The notes under the pieces were generated by a model. That model had not been told where the DNA came from, made no database searches, and saw only the letters and a program-made list of their open reading frames with translations. A DNA stretch of 64,000 nucleotides from BM520 sp964594665 (lineage in GTDB: Bacteria > Bacteroidota > Bacteroidia > Bacteroidales > BM520). The stretch lies in NCBI GenBank assembly GCA_964594665.1, contig CAZQNY010000002.1:1-64000 (forward strand). Direction: 5' to 3'. This document shows, piece after piece, positions 35,375-44,095 of the stretch. A program made the position numbers and the translations under genes. How positions within the stretch are numbered: the first letter of the stretch is position 1; every line of letters begins with the position of its first letter.

Positions 35375-37225
35375 ATGAGAAACAAAGACGAAAGCCGGAC
35401 AACATTTATTCTGATAATCATATTGATTGCAGCATTTACCCTCAGAATAATTCATCTGGGTTCGTTTTCCCTATCAAATGATGAGCTTAGTGCATTAAGC
35501 AGGTTACGTTTTGACTCATTTCACGATCTTGTTATAAACGGATTTTATATCGACGGTCACCCGGGAGGAATACAGGTATTTCTTTTTTACTGGACAAAAC
35601 TCTTCGGTAATTCTCCTTTCAGTGTTCGACTACCATTTGTATTAATGGGTGTTGGAGCCGTATTTTTTATTTTTAAAACAGCAAAAGAGTGGTTTGGTGA
35701 TACGTCGGGCCTTGTTGCAGCGTCATTACTTGCTACATTACAGTTCCCATTGTTATACAGTAGAATAGCAAGGCCATATGGTTCGGGTTTATTCTTCATT
35801 CTGCTTCTGGCATGGATATGGACCCGGTTGCTTACAGAAAAACAAGACAGAAAGATTGTTGGGTACGGAATTGCATATGCCTTTGCCAATGCTCTGTGCA
35901 TGTACAATCACTATTTTTCTTTCTTTCTGGCATTTATAATAGGTATAACCGGTCTGTTTTTTCTAAACAAAAAAAACTACCTTGCCTACCTTGCAGGTGC
36001 TGTGGGAGCTGTAATCCTGTTTGTCCCACATATACCAATCACAATCAACCACTTAAGTATTGGTGGCGTAGGAGAATGGCTTGGTGTGCCTGATACAGGG
36101 TGGATTTTCAAACACATCCTTTATATTTTCAATGAAAGCCTCCCCTATCTTATTGTAATCGTCGTATTCTGTGTTGTCCTGCTTACAGGAAAGTATCAAA
36201 GAACAAAGATCCCGTACAGGCTCATTGCAGTTGGATGGTTTCTGTTGCCGGCACTTACAGGTTTTTTATACAGCAAATATGTTAATCCGGTACTCCAGGA
36301 CTCTGTTCTGATTTTTTCCATGCCTTTTCTTATTCTGTTTATTTCGGGGTTTGCCTGCCGGAAATCTGACCGGATTGCACACATTATTATCATCTTTCTG
36401 CTTTTTTTCGGGATTATTCACACAACGCATTACAAAAGATTTTATACAACACAGCATTTCAATGAATTCAAGGGTGTTGCAGAGGATCTGATGAACACAT
36501 ATAATATATACGACAAAAAAGATATCTCAGCAGGAATAAGCATTAATCATCCGTGGTACCTTGAATATTACACAAAGGATAGTCTGGCATACCCTTTTTC
36601 CGCACTTGATATTCGAAACAGGGATGATTTTCCGGAATTTTCGGCAAAATTACATTCGCTGCAAAAACCATATTATTTCTTTGCCTGGACAAAGCCGGTG
36701 CCGTCAGAAATCATTGAAATTATCAAGGATGATTTTCCTTTTATTATCTTTAGAAAAAGCTATCAGGATCTCTCGGAATCAATTCTTTTTACCAAAGATA
36801 GTCTGGCAAAAAAAATACCCGAAAAGCAGGCTGACACAACAGTAACACTAATCCGGGATGGAAGCACGAATATTGCCATGGACAGCACCCAAAAATATGG
36901 TAAAGTACTGATAATTCCTGTAAGTGCTTCTATGGCCGAAAAAGGTTTTTCATTAATTGCAGATGGTACGGTTACATCAATCCGGGAGCTTCAGAAAGCA
37001 GAAATTGTTATTTCGTTAAACTCACCGGAAGATAAAACCAAACAATGGCACAGTGCCTTATCGGGGCACTACTATTACCGGGGCAACAAGAAACATCTGG
37101 TACGCGTTATTTCATTTAACCCGGAAGATCTGGAAACCGGAGATGCCGTTAAAGCATACATGCATAATCCCGGAGCTGAAATGTTCTCCATTGAACAGTT
37201 AAACATTAAGATTTATGAAAACTGA
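35375..37225 (+). CDS. GT-C family membrane glycosyltransferase (GT39/ArnT-like)
   Basis: This 616-residue protein has about ten membrane helices in its first 350 residues and a soluble C-terminal domain. After the first helix the loop carries FSLSNDELSALSR, where the acidic D-E pair is the usual GT-C catalytic/metal site. FRLPFVLMG-like RLPFVLMGVGAVFF and YSRIARPYGSGLFF follow, as in PMT_2 proteins. Such enzymes transfer sugars from polyprenyl-phosphate carriers to lipid, protein or polysaccharide on the periplasmic side. The acceptor is unknown. It overlaps the MORN lipoprotein gene by 11 bases. Confidence 0.85.
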   Translation: MRNKDESRTTFILIIILIAAFTLRIIHLGSFSLSNDELSALSRLRFDSFHDLVINGFYIDGHPGGIQVFLFYWTKLFGNSPFSVRLPFVLMGVGAVFFIFKTAKEWFGDTSGLVAASLLATLQFPLLYSRIARPYGSGLFFILLLAWIWTRLLTEKQDRKIVGYGIAYAFANALCMYNHYFSFFLAFIIGITGLFFLNKKNYLAYLAGAVGAVILFVPHIPITINHLSIGGVGEWLGVPDTGWIFKHILYIFNESLPYLIVIVVFCVVLLTGKYQRTKIPYRLIAVGWFLLPALTGFLYSKYVNPVLQDSVLIFSMPFLILFISGFACRKSDRIAHIIIIFLLFFGIIHTTHYKRFYTTQHFNEFKGVAEDLMNTYNIYDKKDISAGISINHPWYLEYYTKDSLAYPFSALDIRNRDDFPEFSAKLHSLQKPYYFFAWTKPVPSEIIEIIKDDFPFIIFRKSYQDLSESILFTKDSLAKKIPEKQADTTVTLIRDGSTNIAMDSTQKYGKVLIIPVSASMAEKGFSLIADGTVTSIRELQKAEIVISLNSPEDKTKQWHSALSGHYYYRGNKKHLVRVISFNPEDLETGDAVKAYMHNPGAEMFSIEQLNIKIYEN

Positions 37226-37862
37226 CATTTTCGTGTTTTTGGCAGCAATTCTTATTATTACAGGATGTACACGTAAAACAGAGACATTCTATGAAAATGG
37301 CGTTAAAAGCAGCGAGATAACCTACAAAGGCGGGGTAGCAGAAGGAGAAGCGCTGTTTTGGCATCCAAATGGAGAGCTTATGCAGCGGAATTATTATGTT
37401 AATGGTAAAGTAGAAGGCCTTTTACAGCGTTGGCATGCAAATAAGAACCCCGAAATAGAGGAAGAATACAAAAATGACTTAAAAAACGGAATGTCGAAGC
37501 ATTATAACCTTGATGGCAAGCTTACGCTTGAAGCGAGATATATAAATGATACACTGGATGGCAAATACTTTGAATATTATCCCGACGGGTCGTTGAAAAT
37601 TGAGGGTAAATATAAAAACGGGCTATTTGAAGGCCATTGGAGGTGGTTAGATATTGACGGAGTGGCACTTGGTGAGGCGGAATTTCATCAGGGAAAAGGG
37701 ATTCAAAAGGCCTGGCGACGCGATGGAACGCTACTTCGTGAAGTTCAATATGAGCAAAACATGAAGCACGGTTCAGAAAAACACTACGACGAAAAAGGAA
37801 ACCTGGAAATGCAAATTGAATATCGCCATAATAACGTTGTTAAACCCCTTGAATCTGAGTAA
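37215..37862 (+). CDS. lipoprotein with MORN-like repeats (YwqK family)
   Basis: This 215-residue protein has a lipobox ending ITGC (Cys 18) and then about eight repeats of the form F/YENGxxxSEITYKGGVxEGxxxFWHPNG (for example HPNGELMQRNYYVNGKVEGLLQRW, YYPDGSLKIEGKYKNGLFEGHW, YDEKGNLEMQIEYRHNN). This is the YwqK/MORN-2 pattern, forming a twisted beta sheet. Some databases label the family a toxin-antitoxin member, but that is not well supported here. It begins within the end of the glycosyltransferase gene, so it is translationally coupled. It may be an envelope binding protein. Confidence 0.85.
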   Translation: MKTDIFVFLAAILIITGCTRKTETFYENGVKSSEITYKGGVAEGEALFWHPNGELMQRNYYVNGKVEGLLQRWHANKNPEIEEEYKNDLKNGMSKHYNLDGKLTLEARYINDTLDGKYFEYYPDGSLKIEGKYKNGLFEGHWRWLDIDGVALGEAEFHQGKGIQKAWRRDGTLLREVQYEQNMKHGSEKHYDEKGNLEMQIEYRHNNVVKPLESE

Positions 37863-37928
37863 TTTATACCTGTTTATAAAATTGTTTAAAAAAACCCTCA
37901 GAAAATTTTTAGATTACACAAATTGACA

Positions 37929-38031
37929 TACATTTGCCCTATGAAAAGGCAATCACAAACGTTTTAAATAATACGTTGAGATAGTCTTTAAGAAGTGAAA
38001 AATATAGCATAGTAGCTATTAGAAAACGTTT
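37929..38031 (+). promoter_or_regulatory. candidate gdhA control region: -7 box and two AAACGTTT palindromes
   Basis: TACATTTG (37929-37936) matches TAnnTTTG but lacks a clear TTG upstream. The palindrome AAACGTTT occurs twice, at 37957-37964 and 38024-38031, each followed by (T)AAATA. The second is 29 bases before the ATG. They could be operator half-sites; no regulator is known for them. Confidence 0.35.
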
Positions 38032-38059
38032 AAATAAACCCAAAAAAAAGACCTACGAG

Positions 38060-39397
38060 ATGAACGTTGAAAAAATGATGAATGCACTGGAAGCCAAGCA
38101 TCCAGGCGAAGTTGAGTACTTACAGGCAGTACATGAAGTATTGGAATCTATCGAAGAAGTTTACAATGCTAACCCACAATTTGAATCAGCCGGTATCATC
38201 GAACGACTGGTTGAGCCTGACCGCATTTTAACGTTTAAAGTACCATGGGTTGACGACAATGGGAAAGTACATGTAAACCTTGGTTACCGTGTACAGTTTA
38301 ATGGCGCAATTGGACCATACAAAGGTGGCTTGCGTTTTCACCCCAGCGTTAACCTTAGTATCCTTAAATTCCTCGGTTTCGAACAAATCTTCAAAAACAG
38401 CCTCACTTCTCTGCCATTAGGTGGTGGTAAAGGTGGTTCTGATTTCGATGCCAAAGGAAAATCAGATGCTGAAATTATGCGTTTCTGCCAATCATTCATG
38501 TTGGAACTCTGGCGCCTTATTGGCCCTGATACAGATGTTCCTGCTGGTGATATTGGTGTTGGCGGACGCGAAATTGGTTTCCTTTATGGTATGTACAAAA
38601 AACTCGCTCGCGAGCACACTGGCGTACTTACCGGTAAAGGCCTGAACTGGGGTGGCTCTCTGGTACGTCCTGAAGCTACTGGTTTCGGCGCAGTATACTT
38701 TGCAAAAGAAATGCTCGCTACAAAAGGTGAATCTTTCGAAGGTAAAAGAGTTGCTGTTTCCGGATTTGGTAATGTTGCATGGGGTGCAATATCTAAAATC
38801 AACCAATTAGGTGGTAAAGTTGTTACTATCTCCGGCCCTGACGGATATATTTATGACGAAGATGGTATCTCAGGTGAAAAAATTGAATATCTCCTCGAGC
38901 TTCGTGCTTCTAACCAGGATATCGTTAAACCTTACTCTTACGAATTCCCTAATGCAAAATTCTTTGCAGGCAAACGCCCATGGGAAGCTAAAGTTGATGT
39001 AGCAATGCCTTGTGCTACTCAAAACGAACTTCATAAAGAAGATGCTGAAATACTCCTGAAAAATGGATGTGCCTGCATCGCTGAAGGTGCCAATATGCCT
39101 TGTACTCCTGAAGCTATCGAGATCTTCCACGACAACAAAGTTCTCTTCGCTCCCGGTAAAGCTGTTAACGCAGGTGGTGTAGCTACTTCAGGCCTCGAAA
39201 TGTCGCAGAACTCTATGAAGTTCAACTGGAGCCGTGAAGAAGTTGACGAAAAACTTCACACTATCATGATCAACATCCACAATGCTTGTGTTGAGCATGG
39301 TAAAGATGCTGAAGGATATGTTGACTATGTTAAAGGTGCAAACATTGCCGGTTTCCTTAAGGTTGCCAATGCAATGCTCGACCAGGGTATCATCTAA
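38060..39397 (+). CDS. gdhA: glutamate dehydrogenase, hexameric NADP-type
   Basis: This 445-residue enzyme interconverts glutamate with 2-oxoglutarate and ammonia. The glutamate-binding and catalytic stretch is complete: YKGGLRFHPSVNLSILKFLGFEQIFKNSLT, then GGGKGGSDFDAKGKSD and PAGDIGVGGREIGFLYG. The Rossmann fold has VAVSGFGNVAWGA, and AEGANMPCTPEA closes the active site. Length and these motifs are those of the NADP-preferring hexameric class (EC 1.4.1.4), though coenzyme preference is not certain. Codon use is notably biased compared with neighbours (many GCT, CCT, GGT), as in highly expressed genes. It is monocistronic, with its own terminator. Confidence 0.95.
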   Translation: MNVEKMMNALEAKHPGEVEYLQAVHEVLESIEEVYNANPQFESAGIIERLVEPDRILTFKVPWVDDNGKVHVNLGYRVQFNGAIGPYKGGLRFHPSVNLSILKFLGFEQIFKNSLTSLPLGGGKGGSDFDAKGKSDAEIMRFCQSFMLELWRLIGPDTDVPAGDIGVGGREIGFLYGMYKKLAREHTGVLTGKGLNWGGSLVRPEATGFGAVYFAKEMLATKGESFEGKRVAVSGFGNVAWGAISKINQLGGKVVTISGPDGYIYDEDGISGEKIEYLLELRASNQDIVKPYSYEFPNAKFFAGKRPWEAKVDVAMPCATQNELHKEDAEILLKNGCACIAEGANMPCTPEAIEIFHDNKVLFAPGKAVNAGGVATSGLEMSQNSMKFNWSREEVDEKLHTIMINIHNACVEHGKDAEGYVDYVKGANIAGFLKVANAMLDQGII

Positions 39398-39420
39398 AGA
39401 AATATCCAAACGAATATATA

Positions 39421-39451
39421 AAACGCGGTGCCTTTGGTGCCGCGTTTTTTT
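39421..39451 (+). terminator. rho-independent terminator after gdhA
   Basis: Stem AAACGCGG/CCGCGTTT, extendable through TGCC/GGTG with two wobble pairs around a TTT loop, then a run of T. It starts 23 bases after the gdhA stop. Confidence 0.92.
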
Positions 39452-39466
39452 ATGATATGTTTTGTG

Positions 39467-39587
39467 CTGCGCCTACAGCGCAGAGATCCGCCCAGCCGAC
39501 TCTCTTACCCTGCGCTGCCCACAGGGTTATCCCTGTTCCCGCTCCTGACGGAGCTTTGGACATCAACACGCGATGTGTCAGGCGCAG
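39467..39587. repeat. cloverleaf-like set of inverted repeats, GC-rich
   Basis: Four perfect short hairpins in 121 bases: CTGCGC-CTACA-GCGCAG (39467-39483), ACAGGG-TTAT-CCCTGT (39521-39536), GCTCC-TGAC-GGAGC (39541-39554) and ACATC-N7-GATGT (39560-39576). The last three are enclosed by CTGCGC at 39510-39515 and GCGCAG at 39582-39587. The tract is much richer in GC than its flanks and lies between the gdhA terminator and cstA. It resembles the palindromic intergenic elements scattered in some Bacteroidetes genomes; whether it is repeated in this genome cannot be seen from one copy. Confidence 0.65.
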
Positions 39588-39615
39588 TAAGAGCCGCATA
39601 CATCCACAAAAAAAC

Positions 39616-39623
39616 TATCTTTG
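39616..39623 (+). promoter_or_regulatory. candidate -7 box of cstA
   Basis: TATCTTTG matches TAnnTTTG 20 bases before the cstA ATG. No TTG is at the usual distance upstream, where the palindromic element ends. Confidence 0.4.
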
Positions 39624-39643
39624 TAGTAGAAAACCATAGTACC

Positions 39644-41028
39644 ATGACAACATTCATCCTTTGCATTGCAATCCTTATTGCAGGCTATTTCCTATATGGT
39701 AAATATATCGAACGCGTATTCGGCGCTGATGAAAACATTACTACCCCGGCTATCACCATGCGCGATGACATCGACTATATGCCTATGCCGGTATGGAAAG
39801 TATATCTCATCCAGTTTCTGAACATCGCCGGACTGGGGCCTATTTTTGGAGCTGTACTTGGCGCGGCATATGGTCCTGTGGCATTTATCTGGATTACCCT
39901 AGGATGTGTTTTTGGCGGCGCGGTTCACGATTATTTCTCCGGCATGATCTCCATCCGAAACCATGGCTTTAGCATTACCGAGATTGTAGGTATGTTTCTG
40001 GGGAAAAATATAAAAACCATCACCATAATCCTCACACTTGTATTAATGGTAATGGTTGGAGCGGTATTTATTACCGGCCCGGCAAAACTACTTGAAAACC
40101 TTACTTCCGGTGGCATCTCCATGAATCTATGGATGGTAATCATCATTCTTTACTACCTCATAGCCACCTTGTTGCCGATTGACAAAATCATTGGCAAGAT
40201 CTACCCCATCTTTGGCTTCGCACTGCTCTTTATGGCGGTTGGTATTGGTTTTATGATGGTAAAAAACGGCTTAAACATCCCTGACCTCACAGGAAATAAC
40301 CTGCGAAACTTCCATTCCAATCCGGAGAAGTTCAGAGTTTTTCCCATGATGTTCATTACCATTGCCTGTGGCGCCATTTCAGGGTTTCATAGTACGCAGT
40401 CGCCGATGATGGCACGGTGCCTGGTAAATGAAAAGCTGGGGCATAAAGTCTTTTATGGTGCAATGATTACCGAAGGAATTGTAGCAATGATTTGGGCTGC
40501 AGCAGCCATGGGATTTTACAAAGGCCCGGAGAACCTTAATGCCGTGTTAGCATCCCACGACTTCAACGCAGCCGTGCTTGTTGATGAGATTGCACATAGT
40601 ATGCTTGGAAAAGTGGGTGGTATTCTGGCGATTATCGGAGTTATTGCAGCACCCATCAGCACGGGTGATACAGCATTGCGCTCTGCACGACTCATCGCCG
40701 CCGACTTCCTGAGAATTCGTCAGATAAAGCCTTCCAACAGGCTCAAAACAAGTATCCCCATCTTCGCCCTTACAATCCTGCTTACACAGGTACGATTCGA
40801 TATTATCTGGAGGTATTTTTCATGGGCCAACCAAACCCTGGCCATGATAATTCTGTGGACTATCACAGTATATCTTTATGAAAAGAGGAAGCCTGTATGG
40901 ATTACACTTATACCTGCTATTTTCATGAGTATGACCACGATGATGTACATCTTTTATTCACCGGAAGGCTTCGACCTTCAATATGGTTATGCGGTAGCAT
41001 GTGCCGGTGCAGTTACAATGGTATTCGG
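39644..41028 (+). CDS. cstA: CstA-family carbon starvation transporter, 3' end lost in gap
   Basis: The start at ATG 39644 gives the family N-terminus MTTFILCIAILIAGYFLYGKYIERVFG; the frame stays open upstream through the palindromic element, which is not coding. About 461 residues are present with over ten membrane helices and CstA signatures: FLNIAGLGPIFGAVLGAAYGP, HDYFSGMISIRNHG, CGAISGFHSTQSPMMAR and APISTGDTALRSARL. It is the short Bacteroidetes form (about 480 residues), so only the last helix or so is missing in the gap at 41029. CstA proteins import peptides or pyruvate during starvation. Confidence 0.9.
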
Positions 41029-41128
41029 NNNNNNNNNNNNNNNNNNNNNNNNNNNNNNNNNNNNNNNNNNNNNNNNNNNNNNNNNNNNNNNNNNNNNNNN
41101 NNNNNNNNNNNNNNNNNNNNNNNNNNNN
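41029..41128. other. assembly gap of 100 N
   Basis: Exactly 100 N covering the 3' end of cstA and the space up to the dnaJ stop at 41130. True length is unknown. Confidence 0.99.
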
Positions 41129-41129
41129 G

Positions 41130-42290
41130 CTAATTAAACATATCCTTCATTTTATCGAAAAAGCCTTTTTCAGTTTTTGTGGGAGTAGGTTGCATATTTT
41201 CACTATGACGCAATTGCTCCAGAAGCTCTTTTTCTTTTTTATTAAGATGCTTTGGGATCCAAACATTGATCTGCACCAGCAGATCGCCGTGGCCATATGA
41301 ATTAACTCCCGGCAACCCTTTGCCTTTAAGTCTCAAAACCTTTCCTGACTGCGTTCCGGGCTGGATTTTAATGCGTGCCTTACCGCTTAGTGTTGGAATA
41401 TCAATGGAAGTACCCATTGCGGCATCAGAAAAAGTAATAAAATGATTGTATAAAAGGTTCTGACCGTCACGCTCCAGGTGATCATGTTTAATTTCTTCAA
41501 TAAGAATTATCAGATCCCCGTTTACACCTCCACGAGCACCGGCATTACCCTTACCGCGCACATTGAGCTGCATACCGTCTTCAACACCTGCCGGGATTTT
41601 TATAGAGATAATATCCTCACCTCTCACAATACCGTCACCGCCGCAATGATTACATTTATGGGTAATAATTTTTCCTTCACCACCGCATGTGGGACACACT
41701 CCGGTAGTCTGCATTTGTCCGAAGAAGCTGTTTTGGATTCTGGTCACCTGACCTGTACCATGACAAGTCTGGCAGGTTTGATAGCTGGAGCCATCTTTAG
41801 CACCTGTACCGGAACAATGGGAACAAGGGATATACTTATTAACCTTAATTTTTTTCTCTACACCATTGGCAATTTCTTCGAGGGTCAGCTTGACCTTAAC
41901 CCTCAGGTTGGAGCCTCTGTTAACGCGTCGTCCGGTACCGCCTGACGACCGGCGTCCAAAACCGCCAAAACCGCCGCCAAAGACATCGCCAAAGATATCG
42001 CCAAACTGGCTAAAGATATCATCCATTGACATTCCCTGGCCGCCGAAACCGCCACCGGCAGCGCCACCAACACCTGCATGGCCAAACTGGTCGTAACGGC
42101 TGCGTTTCTCAGCATTGCTCAGTACTTCATAGGCTTCAGCAGCTTCTTTAAATTTTTCTTCTGCTTCGGCATTATCCGGATTTTTATCCGGATGGTATTT
42201 AATTGCCATTTTCCGATACGCTGATTTTATTTCCGCATCGGTAGCATTTTTCGAAACCCCTAAAACCTCGTAATAATCTCTTTTCGACAT
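41130..42290 (-). CDS. dnaJ: chaperone DnaJ (Hsp40)
   Basis: This 386-residue class I Hsp40 has a J domain with HPD (MAIKYHPDKNPDN, residues about 28-40) and a Gly/Phe-rich linker (GGAAGGGFGGQGMS to GGGFGGFGRR). Four zinc-knuckle repeats follow (CSHCSGTGAKDG, CQTCHGTGQV, CPTCGGEGKI, CNHCGGDGIV), then the C-terminal substrate-binding beta domains. It stimulates DnaK ATPase and delivers unfolded proteins. It lies 20 bases behind grpE, so the two form an operon; dnaK is not in the window. The stop abuts an assembly gap. Confidence 0.97.
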   Translation of the reverse strand: MSKRDYYEVLGVSKNATDAEIKSAYRKMAIKYHPDKNPDNAEAEEKFKEAAEAYEVLSNAEKRSRYDQFGHAGVGGAAGGGFGGQGMSMDDIFSQFGDIFGDVFGGGFGGFGRRSSGGTGRRVNRGSNLRVKVKLTLEEIANGVEKKIKVNKYIPCSHCSGTGAKDGSSYQTCQTCHGTGQVTRIQNSFFGQMQTTGVCPTCGGEGKIITHKCNHCGGDGIVRGEDIISIKIPAGVEDGMQLNVRGKGNAGARGGVNGDLIILIEEIKHDHLERDGQNLLYNHFITFSDAAMGTSIDIPTLSGKARIKIQPGTQSGKVLRLKGKGLPGVNSYGHGDLLVQINVWIPKHLNKKEKELLEQLRHSENMQPTPTKTEKGFFDKMKDMFN

Positions 42291-42310
42291 GTGAACCTGT
42301 GTTTTAAAGC

Positions 42311-42979
42311 CTATACACCTACAACGACTTTCGCGTGCCGTATAACCTTACCGTTTATGGTATATCCTTTTTCTGTTGTATCAATAATCGTATTTTTCTG
42401 TGCTTCCTCCGGGGCAGGAAACTGCGCAATAGCTTCATGGATATCCGTATCAAAAGCTTTACCGGTAGAATCCATCTCTTCAAGTCCCTTGGCGGCGAGT
42501 GTTTTTCTGAATTTATTAAAGATCAACATAACACCTTCAGTTAGCGCCTTGATATCCTCCGATTTATCCATGTTCTCTTCCGCACGATCCATATCGTCCA
42601 TAACAGGGAGCAATTCTTTAATCAATGCTCCGGAAGCACTGTTCAGGATATCCATTTTTTCTTTATTGGATCTCTTTCTAAAGTTGTCAAATTCAGAAAA
42701 CAAACGTAAGTACCTATCCTGGGCTTCTGCCAGCTTTATGCGTAATTCGTCATTTTCAACAGCCAGTTTGTCGGATTTTGATTTTCGTGACCGGCTTTTC
42801 TTTTTGGGTTCAGTCTTCTCATCCTTTGCAGGGTCCTTACTTTCTACCTGAGGTTCCATGTCATCCCCGGGTTGTACATCCTCTGCTACGATCTCTTTTT
42901 CAGTATCCTTAGCAGCTGCAGCAGTATTTTCCTGCTCATTAACAGATTGCTTTTCCTGTTTCATTTCCTTCTCTGCCAT
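42311..42979 (-). CDS. grpE: nucleotide exchange factor GrpE
   Basis: The ATG at 42979 (222 residues, MAEKEMKQEKQ) follows a good -7 box; the frame is open 15 codons further. An acidic and basic low-complexity N-terminus (KSRSRKSKSDK) leads to the long coiled coil (DELRIKLAEAQDRYLRLFSEFDNFRKRSNKEK). The beta-wing domain is at the C-terminus (AFDTDIHEAIAQFPAPEEAQKNTIID and GYTINGKVIRHAKVVVG). GrpE releases ADP from DnaK. A candidate heat-shock element lies about 57 bases upstream of the start. Confidence 0.95.
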   Translation of the reverse strand: MAEKEMKQEKQSVNEQENTAAAAKDTEKEIVAEDVQPGDDMEPQVESKDPAKDEKTEPKKKSRSRKSKSDKLAVENDELRIKLAEAQDRYLRLFSEFDNFRKRSNKEKMDILNSASGALIKELLPVMDDMDRAEENMDKSEDIKALTEGVMLIFNKFRKTLAAKGLEEMDSTGKAFDTDIHEAIAQFPAPEEAQKNTIIDTTEKGYTINGKVIRHAKVVVGV

Positions 42980-43000
42980 TTTATATGTTTTTTCGACGCA

Positions 43001-43048
43001 CAAAAATATCAAAAAATCTGCCATTACACTTTGTTTGCCAAAATGTCA
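43001..43048 (-). promoter_or_regulatory. grpE promoter region with TGACATTTTGGCA element
   Basis: Minus-strand TATTTTTG (43008-43001) matches the -7 box, 22 bases before the grpE ATG. Instead of a TTG at -33 there is TGACATTTTGGCA (43048-43036), an imperfect palindrome around position -40. No CIRCE element (the HrcA site) is present. I suspect an operator or alternative recognition element for heat-shock control. Confidence 0.4.
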
Positions 43049-43154
43049 CATAATATAACTATCTTCGTTAATCAAAAGGGAATTATATTTTAATACTGTA
43101 ACCTTACAGAAAAATCAATATCTAAAAACACCGGAAACAAAAACTACCAGAAAT

Positions 43155-44075
43155 ATGGATTTTTTTAAAGCGGAAAATGTCACGAAACATTATCAGAACC
43201 ATTTGGCGCTTGACAATGTAAGTATCACACTTCCACGTCAAAGCATTTATGGCTTGCTGGGTCCCAATGGAGCCGGAAAAACAACTTTTATCCGGATTAT
43301 CAACCAAATTACCGCCCCTGATCATGGCGAAATATGGTTTGACGGCGAAAAGCTGAATGCGTCTCATATTGCACGCATTGGATATTTGCCGGAGGAAAGA
43401 GGGTTATATAAAAAAATGAAAGTTGGTGAGCAGGCTATGTATCTGGCACAGCTCAAAGGGCTCCCAAGAAACCTGGCTGCGACAAAACTCAAACAATGGT
43501 TTGAAAAATTTGACATCATCGACTGGTGGGGCAAAAAGGTTGAAGAACTCTCAAAAGGTATGGCGCAAAAAATTCAGTTTATCGTTACCATACTTCATAA
43601 ACCCGACCTGTTGATTTTTGACGAACCCTTCTCCGGCTTCGACCCTATCAATGTTAACTTACTGAAAGAAGAAATTCTGAACCTTCAGAAAAATGGTTCC
43701 ACAGTAATTTTCTCTACGCATAATATGGCCTCGGTGGAAGAGCTTTGCGATCATATCGCACTGATAAACAAGTCGAAAAAAATCCTTGAAGGAAATGTTA
43801 AGGATATTAAAAATCAGTTTAAAACGAATACTTTTAGCTATACGCTTCGAAACCTTACTGATTCGGCAGATCGCATTGTTCCCGGAGGAGTAAAACTAAT
43901 TAATTCGGCTACTGAAGACGATCAAACCACATTTACCATTCAGCTGAACGGAAATGAAAAGCCCAACGAAATCACCTCCCACCTGTTGGGCTATGGTGAG
44001 CTCATCATGATGGAAGAGGTTCTTCCTACCATGAACGACATTTTCATTCGCAAAGTAACAGAAATTAACCAGTAA
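43155..44075 (+). CDS. ABC exporter ATP-binding protein (NatA-like)
   Basis: This 306-residue protein has Walker A GPNGAGKTT (residues 36-44), signature LSKGMAQKIQFIVT, Walker B LLIFDEPFSGFDP and the H-loop STHNM, then a C-terminal DUF4162-like accessory domain (about 225-300). It energises the ABC-2 permease encoded 20 bases downstream. Relatives include sodium exporters (NatA) and drug exporters; the substrate cannot be told from sequence. Confidence 0.92.
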   Translation: MDFFKAENVTKHYQNHLALDNVSITLPRQSIYGLLGPNGAGKTTFIRIINQITAPDHGEIWFDGEKLNASHIARIGYLPEERGLYKKMKVGEQAMYLAQLKGLPRNLAATKLKQWFEKFDIIDWWGKKVEELSKGMAQKIQFIVTILHKPDLLIFDEPFSGFDPINVNLLKEEILNLQKNGSTVIFSTHNMASVEELCDHIALINKSKKILEGNVKDIKNQFKTNTFSYTLRNLTDSADRIVPGGVKLINSATEDDQTTFTIQLNGNEKPNEITSHLLGYGELIMMEEVLPTMNDIFIRKVTEINQ

Positions 44076-44095
44076 GCAATTTACAATCATATATC

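Noticed and set aside
37215..37862. Toxin-antitoxin module (YwqK annotation)
   Set aside because: The protein is a lipoprotein with MORN-like repeats, coupled to a glycosyltransferase gene; no toxin gene is present.
39428..39643. Upstream extension of cstA (72 extra codons from an ATG at 39428)
   Set aside because: The extension overlaps the gdhA terminator and the palindromic element, has no transmembrane or signal character, and the ATG at 39644 gives the family N-terminus.
42980..43154. CIRCE (HrcA) operator upstream of grpE/dnaJ
   Set aside because: No TTAGCACTC-N9-GAGTGCTAA or near match was found; only the TGACATTTTGGCA element is present.
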